Source: Paenarthrobacter ilicis (GTDB taxonomy: Bacteria > Actinomycetota > Actinomycetes > Actinomycetales > Micrococcaceae). Taken from it: a DNA stretch of 64,000 nt. The notes under the pieces were generated by a model. That model did not search any database. It was not told the origin of the DNA and saw only the letters and a list, made by a program, of their open reading frames with translations. Where the stretch lies: the NCBI RefSeq assembly GCF_016907545.1, contig NZ_JAFBCD010000001.1, forward strand, positions 2,542,001-2,606,000, read 5' to 3'. Positions 17,409 through 26,577 of the stretch are shown one piece after another (position 1 is the stretch's first letter; each line of letters opens with the position of its first letter). A program made the position numbers and the translations under genes.

Positions 17409-17861
17409 CTATTGGATCAAGCGGGCCCTGGCCGTCGATTGTGCCTCCACCACGATGCCTTCGGGCAGGAAGAAGCCTGTCAACGGCGGATGGGCTACTG
17501 CGGTGAGAACCACAACTGCCGTACCTCCCGGGCCGCTCCCTGTTCCAGGTGCCACGCTCAAGTGGTCGTGTCCTTGAGCATCCCCTTGTTCCAGGTAAGC
17601 CGTGACCGCTGCAAGTACACGCCGATCCTCCAAGGCGGCAGCCGGGGCGGTTCCCCTACCGAGATCCCCCGCTACAAAGGAGTCTGCAGCCGCCAGTGCA
17701 GCACCATCTGCCAAGGACAACAGCTTCTTGTGTTCCAAATAGACCGATGAGACTGCCGTTACTGCTGCCACTACAAGGAGGGATAACGCCACGAATCCGA
17801 TGATGAGCACGGTCAGTTGGCCTTCCTCGCGGGGATCGGACCTCCTCCGGTTCGCGTTCAC
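17409..17861 (-). CDS. TadE-like protein of the actinobacterial Tad locus (Rv3654c-like)
   Basis: A 150-residue protein with one N-terminal membrane helix (LTVLIIGFVALSLLVVAAVTAVSSVYLEHKK) preceded by EEGQ, like a prepilin leader. Then comes KLLSLADGAALAAADSF, the TadE/TadG-like 'helicase/secretion neighbourhood' pattern. The start is GTG at 17861, overlapping the upstream tadE stop as GTGA. It is the last gene of the pilus operon and probably a minor pilin or pilus-associated secreted protein. Confidence 0.78.
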   Translation of the reverse strand: MNANRRRSDPREEGQLTVLIIGFVALSLLVVAAVTAVSSVYLEHKKLLSLADGAALAAADSFVAGDLGRGTAPAAALEDRRVLAAVTAYLEQGDAQGHDHLSVAPGTGSGPGGTAVVVLTAVAHPPLTGFFLPEGIVVEAQSTARARLIQ

Positions 17862-18352
17862 CGGAAACGCCCGACGAGTTGGGTAGCCGTGGCAGTGACT
17901 CTTCCGGCGGTCAACTGCAATTTGTCGCCAAACGGCACCATGGGCAAGGAGACATCCAACCGGACGGCAATTGTGACGCTGGTGCCAGCTGCTGAACAAT
18001 TTGTCCGGTTGCATGAAACCTCCATGCCCGCCCGCTCCGTGGAGTAGCCGAAATCCGCCAGGGCAATGGCCACCGACTGTTCCGCGGCCACTCGCCCAGC
18101 CACAGGGTCACCGCTGTCCACAAAGACCTTGGCTGCCTGGTCAGCTGCCCCGGCCACCGCGAACGATGCTCCCTGCAATTGGCCAATGGTCACAATGAAG
18201 TAGATCAACGGGACCATCAACAGCAACGCAAGGAAGATGAACTCCACCATGGCGTTGCCAGATTCTGAACCCCGGCAGCGCGCCATCGTGCCAGTGGGCC
18301 CATGGATAACGTATCCCTGCCTTGTCCGTTCGTCAGTCCGGAAGAACCGCAT
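17858..18352 (-). CDS. TadE-family minor pseudopilin
   Basis: A 164-residue protein with the class IVb prepilin-like motif SGNAMVEFIFLALLLMVPLIYF around residues 32-50, one hydrophobic helix and an extracellular C-terminus containing two cysteines (CNRTNC). TadE proteins are minor pilins of Tad/Flp pili. The ATG at 18352 follows GAGGGG by a few bases and overlaps the previous gene by 20 bases. Confidence 0.83.
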   Translation of the reverse strand: MRFFRTDERTRQGYVIHGPTGTMARCRGSESGNAMVEFIFLALLLMVPLIYFIVTIGQLQGASFAVAGAADQAAKVFVDSGDPVAGRVAAEQSVAIALADFGYSTERAGMEVSCNRTNCSAAGTSVTIAVRLDVSLPMVPFGDKLQLTAGRVTATATQLVGRFR

Positions 18353-18719
18353 GTCCCCTCACCTCCAACAGACCGCCAGGGCCCAGCAGTCCCACCACGG
18401 GCAGCGGCGCCCTGACCGTAACTTCCATTGTCCGCAGGCCCGCCAGCGTCGCCTCGCCCGTGGCCACGTCCTGCGCAAAGTCGTCACTCAGCGCATCGTG
18501 AATCAGCTCGACGGTGCGTGCGCGGGCGTCTTCAGGAGTCCTGTCGGCCAGGGAACCGTATCTGGCACCCGAAGCCGCAGCGTCCACCAGGGTGTTCCGC
18601 ACGTGCAGGATCAAGGTCAACTGCAGTATCGACAACAACAAGAGTGTCAGCAAGGTTCCCACCAGGACGAACTCCACCATGGCTGATCCGCGATCGCCAG
18701 GGTGGTCATCTCCGGCCAC
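18333..18719 (-). CDS. TadE-family pilus protein
   Basis: A 128-residue protein. GDRGSAMVEFVLVGTLLTLLLL is a classic TadE N-terminus with Glu at the +5-like position, followed by a helix running to NTLVDAAASGARYGSLADRTP. The start is uncertain: GTG at 18719 is the best candidate below the DUF4244 stop, though without a strong ribosome site. The gene is tightly packed between the pilin-like gene and the second TadE. Paired TadE/TadF pseudopilins are usual in Tad operons. Confidence 0.8.
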   Translation of the reverse strand: MAGDDHPGDRGSAMVEFVLVGTLLTLLLLSILQLTLILHVRNTLVDAAASGARYGSLADRTPEDARARTVELIHDALSDDFAQDVATGEATLAGLRTMEVTVRAPLPVVGLLGPGGLLEVRGHAVLPD

Positions 18720-18742
18720 TCGCAGGTCGGCCCGGGTGGCGG

Positions 18743-18985
18743 CTATTTGGCCACCTTGTCGATCGCCTGGTTGAACAGGTCCTCCAATGCAGGCGCTGCG
18801 ATGGCCAGCAACCCGGCCACCAGGACCGCGGACATCAGTGTGATCATGACCCACCCCGGAACATCGCCCCTCTCGCGGTGGTCTGCGTCCACCGGCGAAA
18901 CGCTTCCGGCTACGGTCAGCAGCCACGAGGTGCAGCGAAGGAGCGCAGCGTGGGTCGATGTGCTCCAGACGGTCATGCTTTTCAT
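18743..18985 (-). CDS. DUF4244 / Flp-type pilin-like protein
   Basis: An 80-residue protein with one strongly hydrophobic segment near the C-terminus (GWVMITLMSAVLVAGLLAIA), followed by LEDLFNQAIDKV. This is the pattern of the DUF4244 proteins that occupy the Flp pilin position in actinobacterial Tad loci (like Rv3656c). The ATG is preceded by AAGGAAC. It is probably the major pilin subunit; processing would need a TadV-type prepilin peptidase not present in this window. Confidence 0.78.
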   Translation of the reverse strand: MKSMTVWSTSTHAALLRCTSWLLTVAGSVSPVDADHRERGDVPGWVMITLMSAVLVAGLLAIAAPALEDLFNQAIDKVAK

Positions 18986-19019
18986 GGTGTTCCTTACTGG
19001 TTGGTGATGTTCTGGTGAT

Positions 19020-19961
19020 TCAGAGGTTTAATTGGAGTGCCGCCAGCGCCGGAAAGGCTGCGAAGACGACTGTGAGTGGCAGGACGCCGAACACAAGAGG
19101 CACCATCATGGCTATTTCCTTGCGCCCGGCCCTTTCCATCAGTTCGCGTTTGGCGGCGTCCCGGACATCGGCCGCCTGCGCCCTAAGAACTTCCGCCAAA
19201 GGTGTTCCGCGTTCCACTGCGACCACCAAGCCGTCGAAGAATCTGATAAGTGCCGGCAATTCCGCCCTGGTGGAAAAGGCCTTCAATGATTCCGTCAGGG
19301 ACTGTCCCGAACGAGTATCGGCAAGGACGATTGCAAACTCGCCGGCGAGCTCGCCCCCGGACGTCCGGGTCACACGGTCCATGGCCGCCACTGCACTTTC
19401 CCCGGCCGCGACCGCCAAGGCCATGAGCTCGGCCAAGCTGGGAAATTCAGAAAGCATGCGGGCTTCCCGGCGCTTGATCTGCTGTCCCAAGGCATAGTCC
19501 CGCAAGAGGTATCCGCTCAGGGCACTTCCAAGAATTGCCGGCAAGAGCAAAGTCGGGGTGAAGTGCCCGGCGACCGCGCTGATGCCCACCAAGAGGAGCG
19601 CGAACACCAGGCCAGCGCCGGCCCACAGGAGTTGCTCAGCCCTGAAGTCCAGCGTGGATTTCCGTGTACCTGCCCGCGCGAGCCTTTTCCGTAAGGCCGC
19701 CGATCCGGTGCTGAAGCGTGACAGGTAGGTCACTGCGTCACGGAGCACCGGACGAAGAATGCGTTCCAGCGGACCGAACGGTGTCAGCTGATGGGTTGGA
19801 GCGCGCAAAAGCCGGGATTCGAGGCTGCGGGATCTAAGCTGGGGCTCGATTCTCTCCGCCAGGCTGGTGGCACGGAAAAATGGAAGCCGCACCCCGGTCA
19901 GCCACAAGCCGATTCCCAGCAGGAGTCCGCAGAGAACAGACAGCGCTGTGGTGGACGTCAT
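19020..19961 (-). CDS. tadC: Type II secretion F-family inner-membrane protein TadC
   Basis: A 313-residue membrane protein with a GspF domain in the second half (SEFPSLAELMALAVAAGESAVAAMDR ... GELAGEFAIVLADTRSGQSLTESLKAF) and about four TM helices. It forms the membrane platform of the Tad assembly machine together with TadB. The start is ATG 19961, overlapping the tadB stop by four bases (ATGA). A longer in-frame opening upstream would lie inside tadB and is rejected. Confidence 0.85.
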   Translation of the reverse strand: MTSTTALSVLCGLLLGIGLWLTGVRLPFFRATSLAERIEPQLRSRSLESRLLRAPTHQLTPFGPLERILRPVLRDAVTYLSRFSTGSAALRKRLARAGTRKSTLDFRAEQLLWAGAGLVFALLLVGISAVAGHFTPTLLLPAILGSALSGYLLRDYALGQQIKRREARMLSEFPSLAELMALAVAAGESAVAAMDRVTRTSGGELAGEFAIVLADTRSGQSLTESLKAFSTRAELPALIRFFDGLVVAVERGTPLAEVLRAQAADVRDAAKRELMERAGRKEIAMMVPLVFGVLPLTVVFAAFPALAALQLNL

Positions 19962-20809
19962 CGAAGCATCCGTTCGTCGTCGGGCAGTGCACCGATCCGG
20001 AGCATCACCGAGTAGCAGACAACCGAGACCAACAGGCCGCCGAGCAGGATGAACGCCCCGGTAGCGGAGCTGTACGCCGTCATCGCTTCGGGACGCCCGG
20101 CCATGACCACAAGGACGATCCAAGGGGCAGCAACGGCAAGCCGGGCGGCATTGATGGTCCATGACTGCCTGGCTTCCAGCTCGCTCCGGGTGCGGGCACT
20201 GTCCCTGAGGAACTCAGAAAGCGTCCCCAACATGCGGCCGAGGTCGGAACCACCGACTTCGCGGGTCATCCGCAACGCCTCCACGATGCGGTCTGCCACA
20301 GGATCGGCCAGCCGTTCCTTGAGTCGGTTCAGTGCCGGTTCGAAGTGGCCACCAGCCCGATAGTCCGCACCAAAGTCGTGAAACAAATCCCTGAGTTCCT
20401 CGGGTCCATTGTGGCCGAGCTGAATCAGTGCCTCGGGCAAGGCGAGACCGGCGCGGATCGCAGACCGCAGGTGGTCCACAACATCGGGCCAAAGGACCCG
20501 CATGGCAGCAAGCCGCTTCCGCGCACGCCGGCGGACAACTGCAAGGGGTAACCAGGCACCGAAAACGGCGAAGCAAACCGCTACCGGCAAGGAGGCTGTC
20601 AGCACAAGGAAAACAAGAAATGAGCAAAGGCCAGACCCGGCACATGTCGCCAACAGTCCTCCCGCTGACACTTTTTCTATGCCGGCCGAGGCGAGCAACA
20701 ACTGCAGGCGGCCTGGCCCCTTTGGTTTTGTTGCGGCAGGTTCCTCCCATGCGGCCCACCAGACAAGGAAGAGACCCAGGCCGCCGAGCATCCCGAGCAG
20801 CGGCGCCAT
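19958..20809 (-). CDS. tadB: Type II secretion F-family inner-membrane protein TadB
   Basis: A 283-residue protein with N-terminal TM helices (MAPLLGMLGGLGLFLVWWAAW) and a GspF domain (MRVLWPDVVDHLRSAIRAGLALPEALIQLG, then RMTREVGGSDLGRMLGTLSEFLRD). The ATG at 20809 overlaps the tadA stop by one base (TGATG); a GTG nine bases earlier is an alternative. It pairs with TadC as the membrane platform driven by TadA. Confidence 0.85.
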   Translation of the reverse strand: MAPLLGMLGGLGLFLVWWAAWEEPAATKPKGPGRLQLLLASAGIEKVSAGGLLATCAGSGLCSFLVFLVLTASLPVAVCFAVFGAWLPLAVVRRRARKRLAAMRVLWPDVVDHLRSAIRAGLALPEALIQLGHNGPEELRDLFHDFGADYRAGGHFEPALNRLKERLADPVADRIVEALRMTREVGGSDLGRMLGTLSEFLRDSARTRSELEARQSWTINAARLAVAAPWIVLVVMAGRPEAMTAYSSATGAFILLGGLLVSVVCYSVMLRIGALPDDERMLR

Positions 20810-22032
20810 CAGTCCCACTCCAGGAGCGCTGCCACGTCAAAGCCCGCCTTGGCGAACTTCTCCACGGCCGGCATCGAGTGTGCCCTCGGCTGCAATTGAC
20901 CGGACACCGTGCCAAAGACGACCGACGACTCGATGATGCCGTTCTCCACGCGTCGTCCCAGCGAGAGAATCTCAGTCACTTGCCGTCGACCCGAAGAATG
21001 GCGGCTGCAGTGCACCACCAAATCAATGCAGGAGGCCACCGTGGGAACAACGAAGGTACTCGAAATATTGGCCCCTGCCAGCAGCGGCAAAGTACAGATC
21101 TTGGTCACAGCATCATGGGCGGAATTGGCGTGCACTGTACACATACCGGGAAGCCCCGAGTTGAGGGCGATCAACATGTCCAGGCTTTCTGCTTCACGGA
21201 CCTCGCCCACAACCAACCGGTCGGGGCGCATCCTCAGCGCTTCCTTGACCAGCCGCCGCAGGGGTATCTCCCCTCCACCCTCAAGATTGGCCTGGCGGCA
21301 TTGGAGTCCCACCACGTCCCGGAGCGGAAGCTGCAACTCAAAGATCTCTTCCACCGTGATGACCCGTTCGCGCGACCCGATGTTGGCGGCGAGGCAGTTA
21401 AGCATGGTGGTCTTGCCGGCCTGGGTGGCACCCGAGACCAGGATGTTCAGTCCACTGGCTACAGCTGCACCCAGGAACCTGGCGGCCTGTGGAGTGAGGC
21501 TGCCCAGCTCCACCAAGTGCTCAAGCCGGCTTGCCTTGGCTATGAACTTCCGGATGTTGACTGCCCAGTGCTGCCGGGTGATGTCAGGGATTGCCACGTG
21601 CAGCCGGGACCCATCCGGCAAGGAAGCGTCCACAAAGGGCGAGGAAAGATCAAGCCTGCGGCCGGAACTCTTGAGCATTCTTTCCACCAGGTCACGCACC
21701 TGCTGCCCCGTCAGGCTCAGCGAGGTCAGCTCCGACTCACCGTTCCGCGCCACGAAGACCTCATGTGGGGAGTTGATCCAAATCTCCTCGATCCCGGGAT
21801 CATCAAGAAGCGGCTGCAGCGGACCGAACCCCGCAACCGCATCAAAGACCTGCTGCCGGACCGTCTCCACCTGGCCAAGTGGGGGCAACGGACCAAGCAG
21901 CGCCCGTTCGTCGTAGTCAGTGATGGCTGCATCAACCAAGCGGCGCACGTCAGCCGGCTGTTGTGCCGGGTCAAGGCCACGGCGCCGGATGAGCTCACGA
22001 ACCTCACCTTCGACGATTCTTACAGCTTCCAT
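20809..22032 (-). CDS. tadA: Tad pilus secretion ATPase TadA/CpaF
   Basis: A 407-residue type IV/II secretion ATPase. Walker A is SGATQAGKTTMLN (~210), the Asp box is VITVEEIFELQLP, Walker B is MRPDRLVVGEVREAESLDML, and the His box is MCTVHANSAHDA. It powers pilus extrusion. The ATG at 22032 is preceded by GGGGAGCGC, a good ribosome site; the longer frame to 22152 lacks one. It is the first gene of the leftward operon. No CpaE/Ssd gene precedes it, unlike the M. tuberculosis Rv3660c-Rv3654c order; a CpaE-like gene is found at 54690 instead. Confidence 0.92.
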   Translation of the reverse strand: MEAVRIVEGEVRELIRRRGLDPAQQPADVRRLVDAAITDYDERALLGPLPPLGQVETVRQQVFDAVAGFGPLQPLLDDPGIEEIWINSPHEVFVARNGESELTSLSLTGQQVRDLVERMLKSSGRRLDLSSPFVDASLPDGSRLHVAIPDITRQHWAVNIRKFIAKASRLEHLVELGSLTPQAARFLGAAVASGLNILVSGATQAGKTTMLNCLAANIGSRERVITVEEIFELQLPLRDVVGLQCRQANLEGGGEIPLRRLVKEALRMRPDRLVVGEVREAESLDMLIALNSGLPGMCTVHANSAHDAVTKICTLPLLAGANISSTFVVPTVASCIDLVVHCSRHSSGRRQVTEILSLGRRVENGIIESSVVFGTVSGQLQPRAHSMPAVEKFAKAGFDVAALLEWD

Positions 22033-22179
22033 GCGCTCCCCAATGGTCAGGTGTTCTGCTAAATGAGAGGGGCATCTCGAGTCACCAACGCTAGGCCAGC
22101 CCGGAGACGCCCTCAAGTCGCTGACAACCGCCTGTGGATAACAGCGAATCATTCGTCACGTCCGTAACACCTGACCCTC

Positions 22180-22208
22180 TGGTCACCCCTGTATCGGAGT
22201 GTTAAGAT
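22180..22208 (+). promoter_or_regulatory. Candidate promoter for the GH25 gene
   Basis: TGGTCA (22180-22185), a 17-base spacer and TAAGAT (22203-22208). This gives a leader of about 95 bases. The 22033-22309 interval holds this promoter, presumably the tadA promoter on the other strand, and no gene I can support. Confidence 0.5.
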
Positions 22209-22309
22209 ATCCCCGTTAGGAGCTGGCCTTTGGTCCCATGCGCAAGCGCCCGCCCCGGAGCTTGTCCGCAAGCCACCCATGCGCCGCTGAACCGCGGTGC
22301 AGGGCCGGA

Positions 22310-25000
22310 ATGGAAATGACAAGATATTTCTCAGACTCGCCGCGACGGACATCTTTGGCGAGGGCAGGTACAGCACTGACCATCGCCCTGGTGGCTGCGG
22401 GATGTTTCGGTTCTCCGGCCCAGGCAGTTCAGCGCGCGCCGCAACCGGCTCCTTCGGGTGCGTCCCAACCAGCGCCTCAGCCGGCGCCTCAACCCGCTCC
22501 ATCCGGAGCCGCCCAAGCCACGCCAGGTGCCGCCGTCGAGCCTCCGCAGCAGATCCTGCCGGAACCCGCAGCCCAATCCCTGGGCGGGTCCGCCAGTGCT
22601 GCCCGCAACGCGATGGTGACGCCGGGAACCGGGCAGGGCGCCGCAACGATGAACGAACAGATGCGCGCTGCCATACCCGCCGGAGGAGCCGAAATGGGTC
22701 AGCGCTCGCCCCGGGTCACGGCGGATGCAGCGCCGGCGGCAAATCCGTCGGCACGCGATGCACGGACCCTGGACGATTCGGCAGTTCAGCCCATGGCAGC
22801 CGACACCGGCCACTGGAGGCCCGGCATCGGAGTGGCAGGGCAGGACGTGAGCGCCCACCAGGGCAACGTCAATTGGCAGAGCCAATGGAACCAGGGCTCC
22901 CGCTGGGCGTACGTCAAGGCCACCGAGGGTAACTATTACCTCAACGAGAATTACACCCAGCAGTACAACGGCTCAAGGAATGTGGGGATGGTCCGGGGCG
23001 CCTACCACTTTGCCATCCCCAACTGGTCCTCCGGCGCTGATCAGGCGAGGTACTTCGTCGCCAATGGCGGCGGCTGGAGTGCAGATGGCTACACACTTCC
23101 CCCTGTCCTGGATATCGAGTACAACCCCTATGCCGGTCGCACCATCAACGGCTTCTACTTCGGCAACACCTGCTATGACATGTCCAAAGCACAATTGGGC
23201 CAATGGGCGGCCGACTTCGGGAACACCGTCAAAGCCTTGACCGGCCGCTTCCCGGTGATCTACTCAACTACCGACTGGTGGAACACGTGCGTGGGGAACA
23301 GCACCTTCGGCAGTTATCCCCTGTGGATCGCCTCTTACTGGAACAATCCCACCAACTCACCGGGCTCGCTGCCCGCCAGTTGGGGCGGCTACACCATGTG
23401 GCAATACAGCAGCACGGGACCCTTTGAAGGTGATTCAAATATCTTCAACGGAAGCTATGACGATCTGAGGACGTTCGCCCGCGGTGCAGCCAACCCGTCC
23501 AATCCGGCGGTGAAATCAGCGGCCGACATCCTGACCACGGATTCGAACGGGCAACTGGATGCCTTCCCTGCAGGTGGAAACGGCAGGATCACCGGGCCAG
23601 TGAGAATCGGATCAGGATGGTCCGGCGCCAAGTCACTGTTCGTGGTCGACTGGAACCAGGACGGCGTCCAGGACATCCTTGCTCAATGGAATGACGGGAC
23701 GTTGAAGGTCTTCCGCGGCGCCCCGGGGGGAGGCTTCTACGCTCCGATCCAAGTAGGCTCCGGCTGGCAGGAAATGTCGCTGACCGTGGGCTGGTGGGAT
23801 TACCGGGACGGCTACCCGGGCGTGGTTGGCCAGGACTCGCAGGGCAACCTGTACCGCTACCCCAACAGCAGTGGAGGCGGACTCGGGAACGGCACCCAAA
23901 TCGGGTCCGGTTTCAGCGGCCACCAGTTGAACCAGATCGACTTCGACGGCGACGGCAACCAGGACATCGTCTCGCGGACGGCAGACGGCACCCTTCGGCT
24001 GTTCCGATCCAACGGCGTCGGGAGCTTCTTCAACGAGCCCGGACGCGTGATCGGCTCCGGTTGGGCCGGAATGACCGCGGTGAGTTCCTCCACGAACTTT
24101 GCTGGCGCAGATTCGCAGGGCCTTCATGCCCGGACGGCCAATGGCGATCTGTACTACTACCCCGCTTACTCCGGTAACTGGGGCGACCGCAGCCTCATTG
24201 GCTTGGGATGGAACGACGCTGCCCTCATCAGCGGGGCCGCCCTGGACGTCGATTCCACCCTCGGGATCGACTCGGATGACCTGTTGGCGGTCCGCCCCGA
24301 TGCCAATCTTTACAGATACCCCGGCACCGGTGCCACTGCCCTGTCATCCCAGGAGTTGGTGGGAACCGGCTGGGGTGGACTCACAGCCGGCTATGTGACC
24401 GACTGGAACGGCGACGGCAACCTGGACATTGTTGCCCAGTGGTCCGATGGCCGGTTGAACGTCTACCCCGGCAAGAGCGGCAAGGGCTTTGGGACACCCA
24501 TCTCCCTGGGCAACAACTGGAAGGGGTGGACGCTGACTGTGGGCACGTGGAAGAAAGCCGATGCCTACCCAGGGATTGTGGGCTACGACTCCACGGGCCG
24601 GTTGTATTACTTCAACAATCCCTCGGGAAAGACCGTCTCCAATGGGGTGTCCATCGGCACAGGATGGACAGGGATGGACATCGTCCAGATGGACTTTGAC
24701 AAGGATTCCAATCCGGACCTGCTGGCCAAGACCAGCACCGGTGATCTGAAGTTGTACCGCTCCAACGGGACCGGTAACTTCCTGGCGGGCGCAACCGTGG
24801 AAGGCACCGGCTGGAACATCATTTCCAGCTTCAGCGCAGTCCGGGACTTCGCCGGAGCAGGCTCCACCGGCATCATTGCCCGCACCATCATCGGCGAGCT
24901 AAGGTACTACCCCATCGGCGCGAACAAGACCTGGGGGACGGCAACCCGGATCGGTTCAGGCTGGAACGGGCTCACCATCCTGGCTCCTGCGGCTCCGTAG
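22310..25000 (+). CDS. Secreted GH25 muramidase with C-terminal FG-GAP/VCBS repeats
   Basis: An 896-residue exported protein. A signal peptide (LARAGTALTIALVAAGCFGSPAQA) is followed by a Pro/Ala-rich segment with PQPAP repeats (~40-100). The GH25 lysozyme domain starts at ~174 (GQDVSAHQGNVNWQ) and carries the catalytic acidic pair region PPVLDIEYNPY, ending near MWQYSSTGPFEGDSN. From ~410 to the end there are FG-GAP/VCBS-like repeats, each with a D-x-N/D-x-D-x-x-D calcium-type loop (DWNQDGVQDI, DFDGDGNQDI, DWNGDGNLDI). The domain cleaves the MurNAc-GlcNAc bond of peptidoglycan, and the repeats probably form a beta-propeller for binding. The start at 22310 is weakly supported; 22316 is an alternative. 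A terminator follows. Confidence 0.88.
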   Translation: MEMTRYFSDSPRRTSLARAGTALTIALVAAGCFGSPAQAVQRAPQPAPSGASQPAPQPAPQPAPSGAAQATPGAAVEPPQQILPEPAAQSLGGSASAARNAMVTPGTGQGAATMNEQMRAAIPAGGAEMGQRSPRVTADAAPAANPSARDARTLDDSAVQPMAADTGHWRPGIGVAGQDVSAHQGNVNWQSQWNQGSRWAYVKATEGNYYLNENYTQQYNGSRNVGMVRGAYHFAIPNWSSGADQARYFVANGGGWSADGYTLPPVLDIEYNPYAGRTINGFYFGNTCYDMSKAQLGQWAADFGNTVKALTGRFPVIYSTTDWWNTCVGNSTFGSYPLWIASYWNNPTNSPGSLPASWGGYTMWQYSSTGPFEGDSNIFNGSYDDLRTFARGAANPSNPAVKSAADILTTDSNGQLDAFPAGGNGRITGPVRIGSGWSGAKSLFVVDWNQDGVQDILAQWNDGTLKVFRGAPGGGFYAPIQVGSGWQEMSLTVGWWDYRDGYPGVVGQDSQGNLYRYPNSSGGGLGNGTQIGSGFSGHQLNQIDFDGDGNQDIVSRTADGTLRLFRSNGVGSFFNEPGRVIGSGWAGMTAVSSSTNFAGADSQGLHARTANGDLYYYPAYSGNWGDRSLIGLGWNDAALISGAALDVDSTLGIDSDDLLAVRPDANLYRYPGTGATALSSQELVGTGWGGLTAGYVTDWNGDGNLDIVAQWSDGRLNVYPGKSGKGFGTPISLGNNWKGWTLTVGTWKKADAYPGIVGYDSTGRLYYFNNPSGKTVSNGVSIGTGWTGMDIVQMDFDKDSNPDLLAKTSTGDLKLYRSNGTGNFLAGATVEGTGWNIISSFSAVRDFAGAGSTGIIARTIIGELRYYPIGANKTWGTATRIGSGWNGLTILAPAAP

Positions 25001-25021
25001 CAGCAGCTTCCGAACAATAAC

Positions 25022-25057
25022 AAAAGGGTCAGCCAACGGGAGTTGGCTGACCCTTTT
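25022..25057. terminator. Bidirectional terminator, GH25 gene / ceramidase-like gene
   Basis: A 16-bp perfect stem: AAAAGGGTCAGCCAAC (25022-25037), loop GGGA, complement at 25042-25057 ending in TTTT. It lies between convergent genes. Confidence 0.9.
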
Positions 25058-25070
25058 GTTTGTGCCTGGA

Positions 25071-26417
25071 TTATGCCAACAGTGTATTCATGGCATTGAT
25101 GAGGGTGGTTTCCACGCCATTGGTTCCCGCCTTGAAATGCGCAATGTGTCCGTAGACCGTCATGGAGCCTCCGGCAATTCCCGGGAAGTCAGGTTCCCAG
25201 CCGCCCTCATAACTGCCCAAAGGCATGGATGGGGCAAAGAATTCGTTGCTGGGAATGTAGCAGCAGGATTCATTGGCATATCCACCAACAATGATTCCGT
25301 TGGTACCGCCATTGCGGTTCCTGAAGTAAGCGGCGTAACCGCTGACCAATTCCCCGCCGATCATGGCGATCTTGAGCTGCGGGCTGCCGTTGAACTTCCA
25401 CACCTGGAACGGAGACGGAACGGACGTGGCCACGGAGTTGCTGTCGATGCGCCCGATCATCACCTGGGCATGGCGCTGGTACCACTGCGGTTGGCCGTTG
25501 GGGTTCGCCAGCCGGGCAACGTACGCCGCGCGCACGGAGGCGAGGTTTCCCGCCGTCGGAGTGATGTCCAACGGAAGCTGGACTTCCTGGTAGCGGGTGA
25601 CCAGCGGACCGCTGAGCGCGCGGCCAGCGGACTGCATGTTGTTGTTGACCGTGGCTCCCAGTGCATCGCCGTGCTGATCGCGGAGTTCCCAGCTCCTGAC
25701 TCCACCAGGATCCTGGTCGCCAGCGGGCCCTTGGATGAACATGGCAAAGCAATTCGCATTGCGGTTCTCGATGTAATTGCACGCTCCTGCCGCGAAATCT
25801 CCGTCGAAGAGCGTGCGCAAGCCTGCGCTGATGGGGTGGCAACCGTAGCTGAAAATCACTGCGGCGGGGGTACCGTTTGACCGGCGTGCCACCAGGATGG
25901 GAACTGCGGTCTCCGTGTAGGGAAGGCCCACCCTGTTGGCTGAGAAGTTCTGGCTGGAGACCTTGTAGTCGAACGTCACCGCGGTCTCGTCTGCATCAAG
26001 GGCGGACTGGGCCAGATCCACAATGGTGTCTTCCAAGTCGGCGCTGTAGGAGCGGACCAGCCCGAGATCAGCCAGTCCATAGGCCATGAAAGGGTGCAAA
26101 GTATCGATCAAGGCTGGCCCGTTGTGGGTGTGCGTTGCCTGGATCAGGATGTCGCTGCTGGACCAACCGGCCAGGGCAATGATCCTGTCCCGGATCCTCT
26201 GGTGCATGGCCCGCGGCAATGCCAGGACATCCAGGCTGATGATGATGTGGGGGCTGGCATCTTCCCAGATCAGGATGGCCCGGGCGTACAGGGGTTCAAA
26301 CGGTGAACTGCTGGTGGCCTCGCGTCCACCATCCGTGGAACCGTATCCGGCCATATACGGATTGGTGCTTAGCGACGGCGTTATATCAGCGCTTGCCGTT
26401 CCAATTCGAAACGCCAT
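25071..26417 (-). CDS. Neutral/alkaline ceramidase N-terminal-domain-like hydrolase
   Basis: A 448-residue protein resembling the N-terminal domain of neutral ceramidase: FRIGTASADITP at the start, YARAILIWED, and the zinc-type motifs ATHTHNGP (~93) and YGCHP (~195). True ceramidases carry a nucleophilic Ser in a GDxSP motif; here the equivalent segment is AGDQDP, so the Ser is not seen. There is no signal peptide, although family members are usually exported. It may therefore be an amidase-type enzyme with another substrate. It stands alone, convergent with the GH25 gene. Confidence 0.72.
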   Translation of the reverse strand: MAFRIGTASADITPSLSTNPYMAGYGSTDGGREATSSSPFEPLYARAILIWEDASPHIIISLDVLALPRAMHQRIRDRIIALAGWSSSDILIQATHTHNGPALIDTLHPFMAYGLADLGLVRSYSADLEDTIVDLAQSALDADETAVTFDYKVSSQNFSANRVGLPYTETAVPILVARRSNGTPAAVIFSYGCHPISAGLRTLFDGDFAAGACNYIENRNANCFAMFIQGPAGDQDPGGVRSWELRDQHGDALGATVNNNMQSAGRALSGPLVTRYQEVQLPLDITPTAGNLASVRAAYVARLANPNGQPQWYQRHAQVMIGRIDSNSVATSVPSPFQVWKFNGSPQLKIAMIGGELVSGYAAYFRNRNGGTNGIIVGGYANESCCYIPSNEFFAPSMPLGSYEGGWEPDFPGIAGGSMTVYGHIAHFKAGTNGVETTLINAMNTLLA

Positions 26418-26577
26418 TAGAGATCACTCCTCGATTGTGCGCAACGGGTGATCGTCCTTTGCTCCAGCAAAGTCAGCTTCCCGAAAACGTTGAAATACCA
26501 AGACGCGGGACCATCTTCATTACACCATGTGGACCCGCAAAGATGTGTGGATAAAAGACCTTTTAGTGGACGGTGGT

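Noticed and set aside
20428-22062. 544-residue plus-strand frame over the tadB-tadA region
   Set aside because: Antisense shadow; tadA Walker motifs and gene overlaps define the minus strand as coding.
22209-22309. c-di-AMP (ydaO) riboswitch before the GH25 gene
   Set aside because: Cell-wall hydrolases of actinobacteria often have one, so I looked, but the conserved GGGGACCCA/GGGGUGAAUC blocks are not present here.
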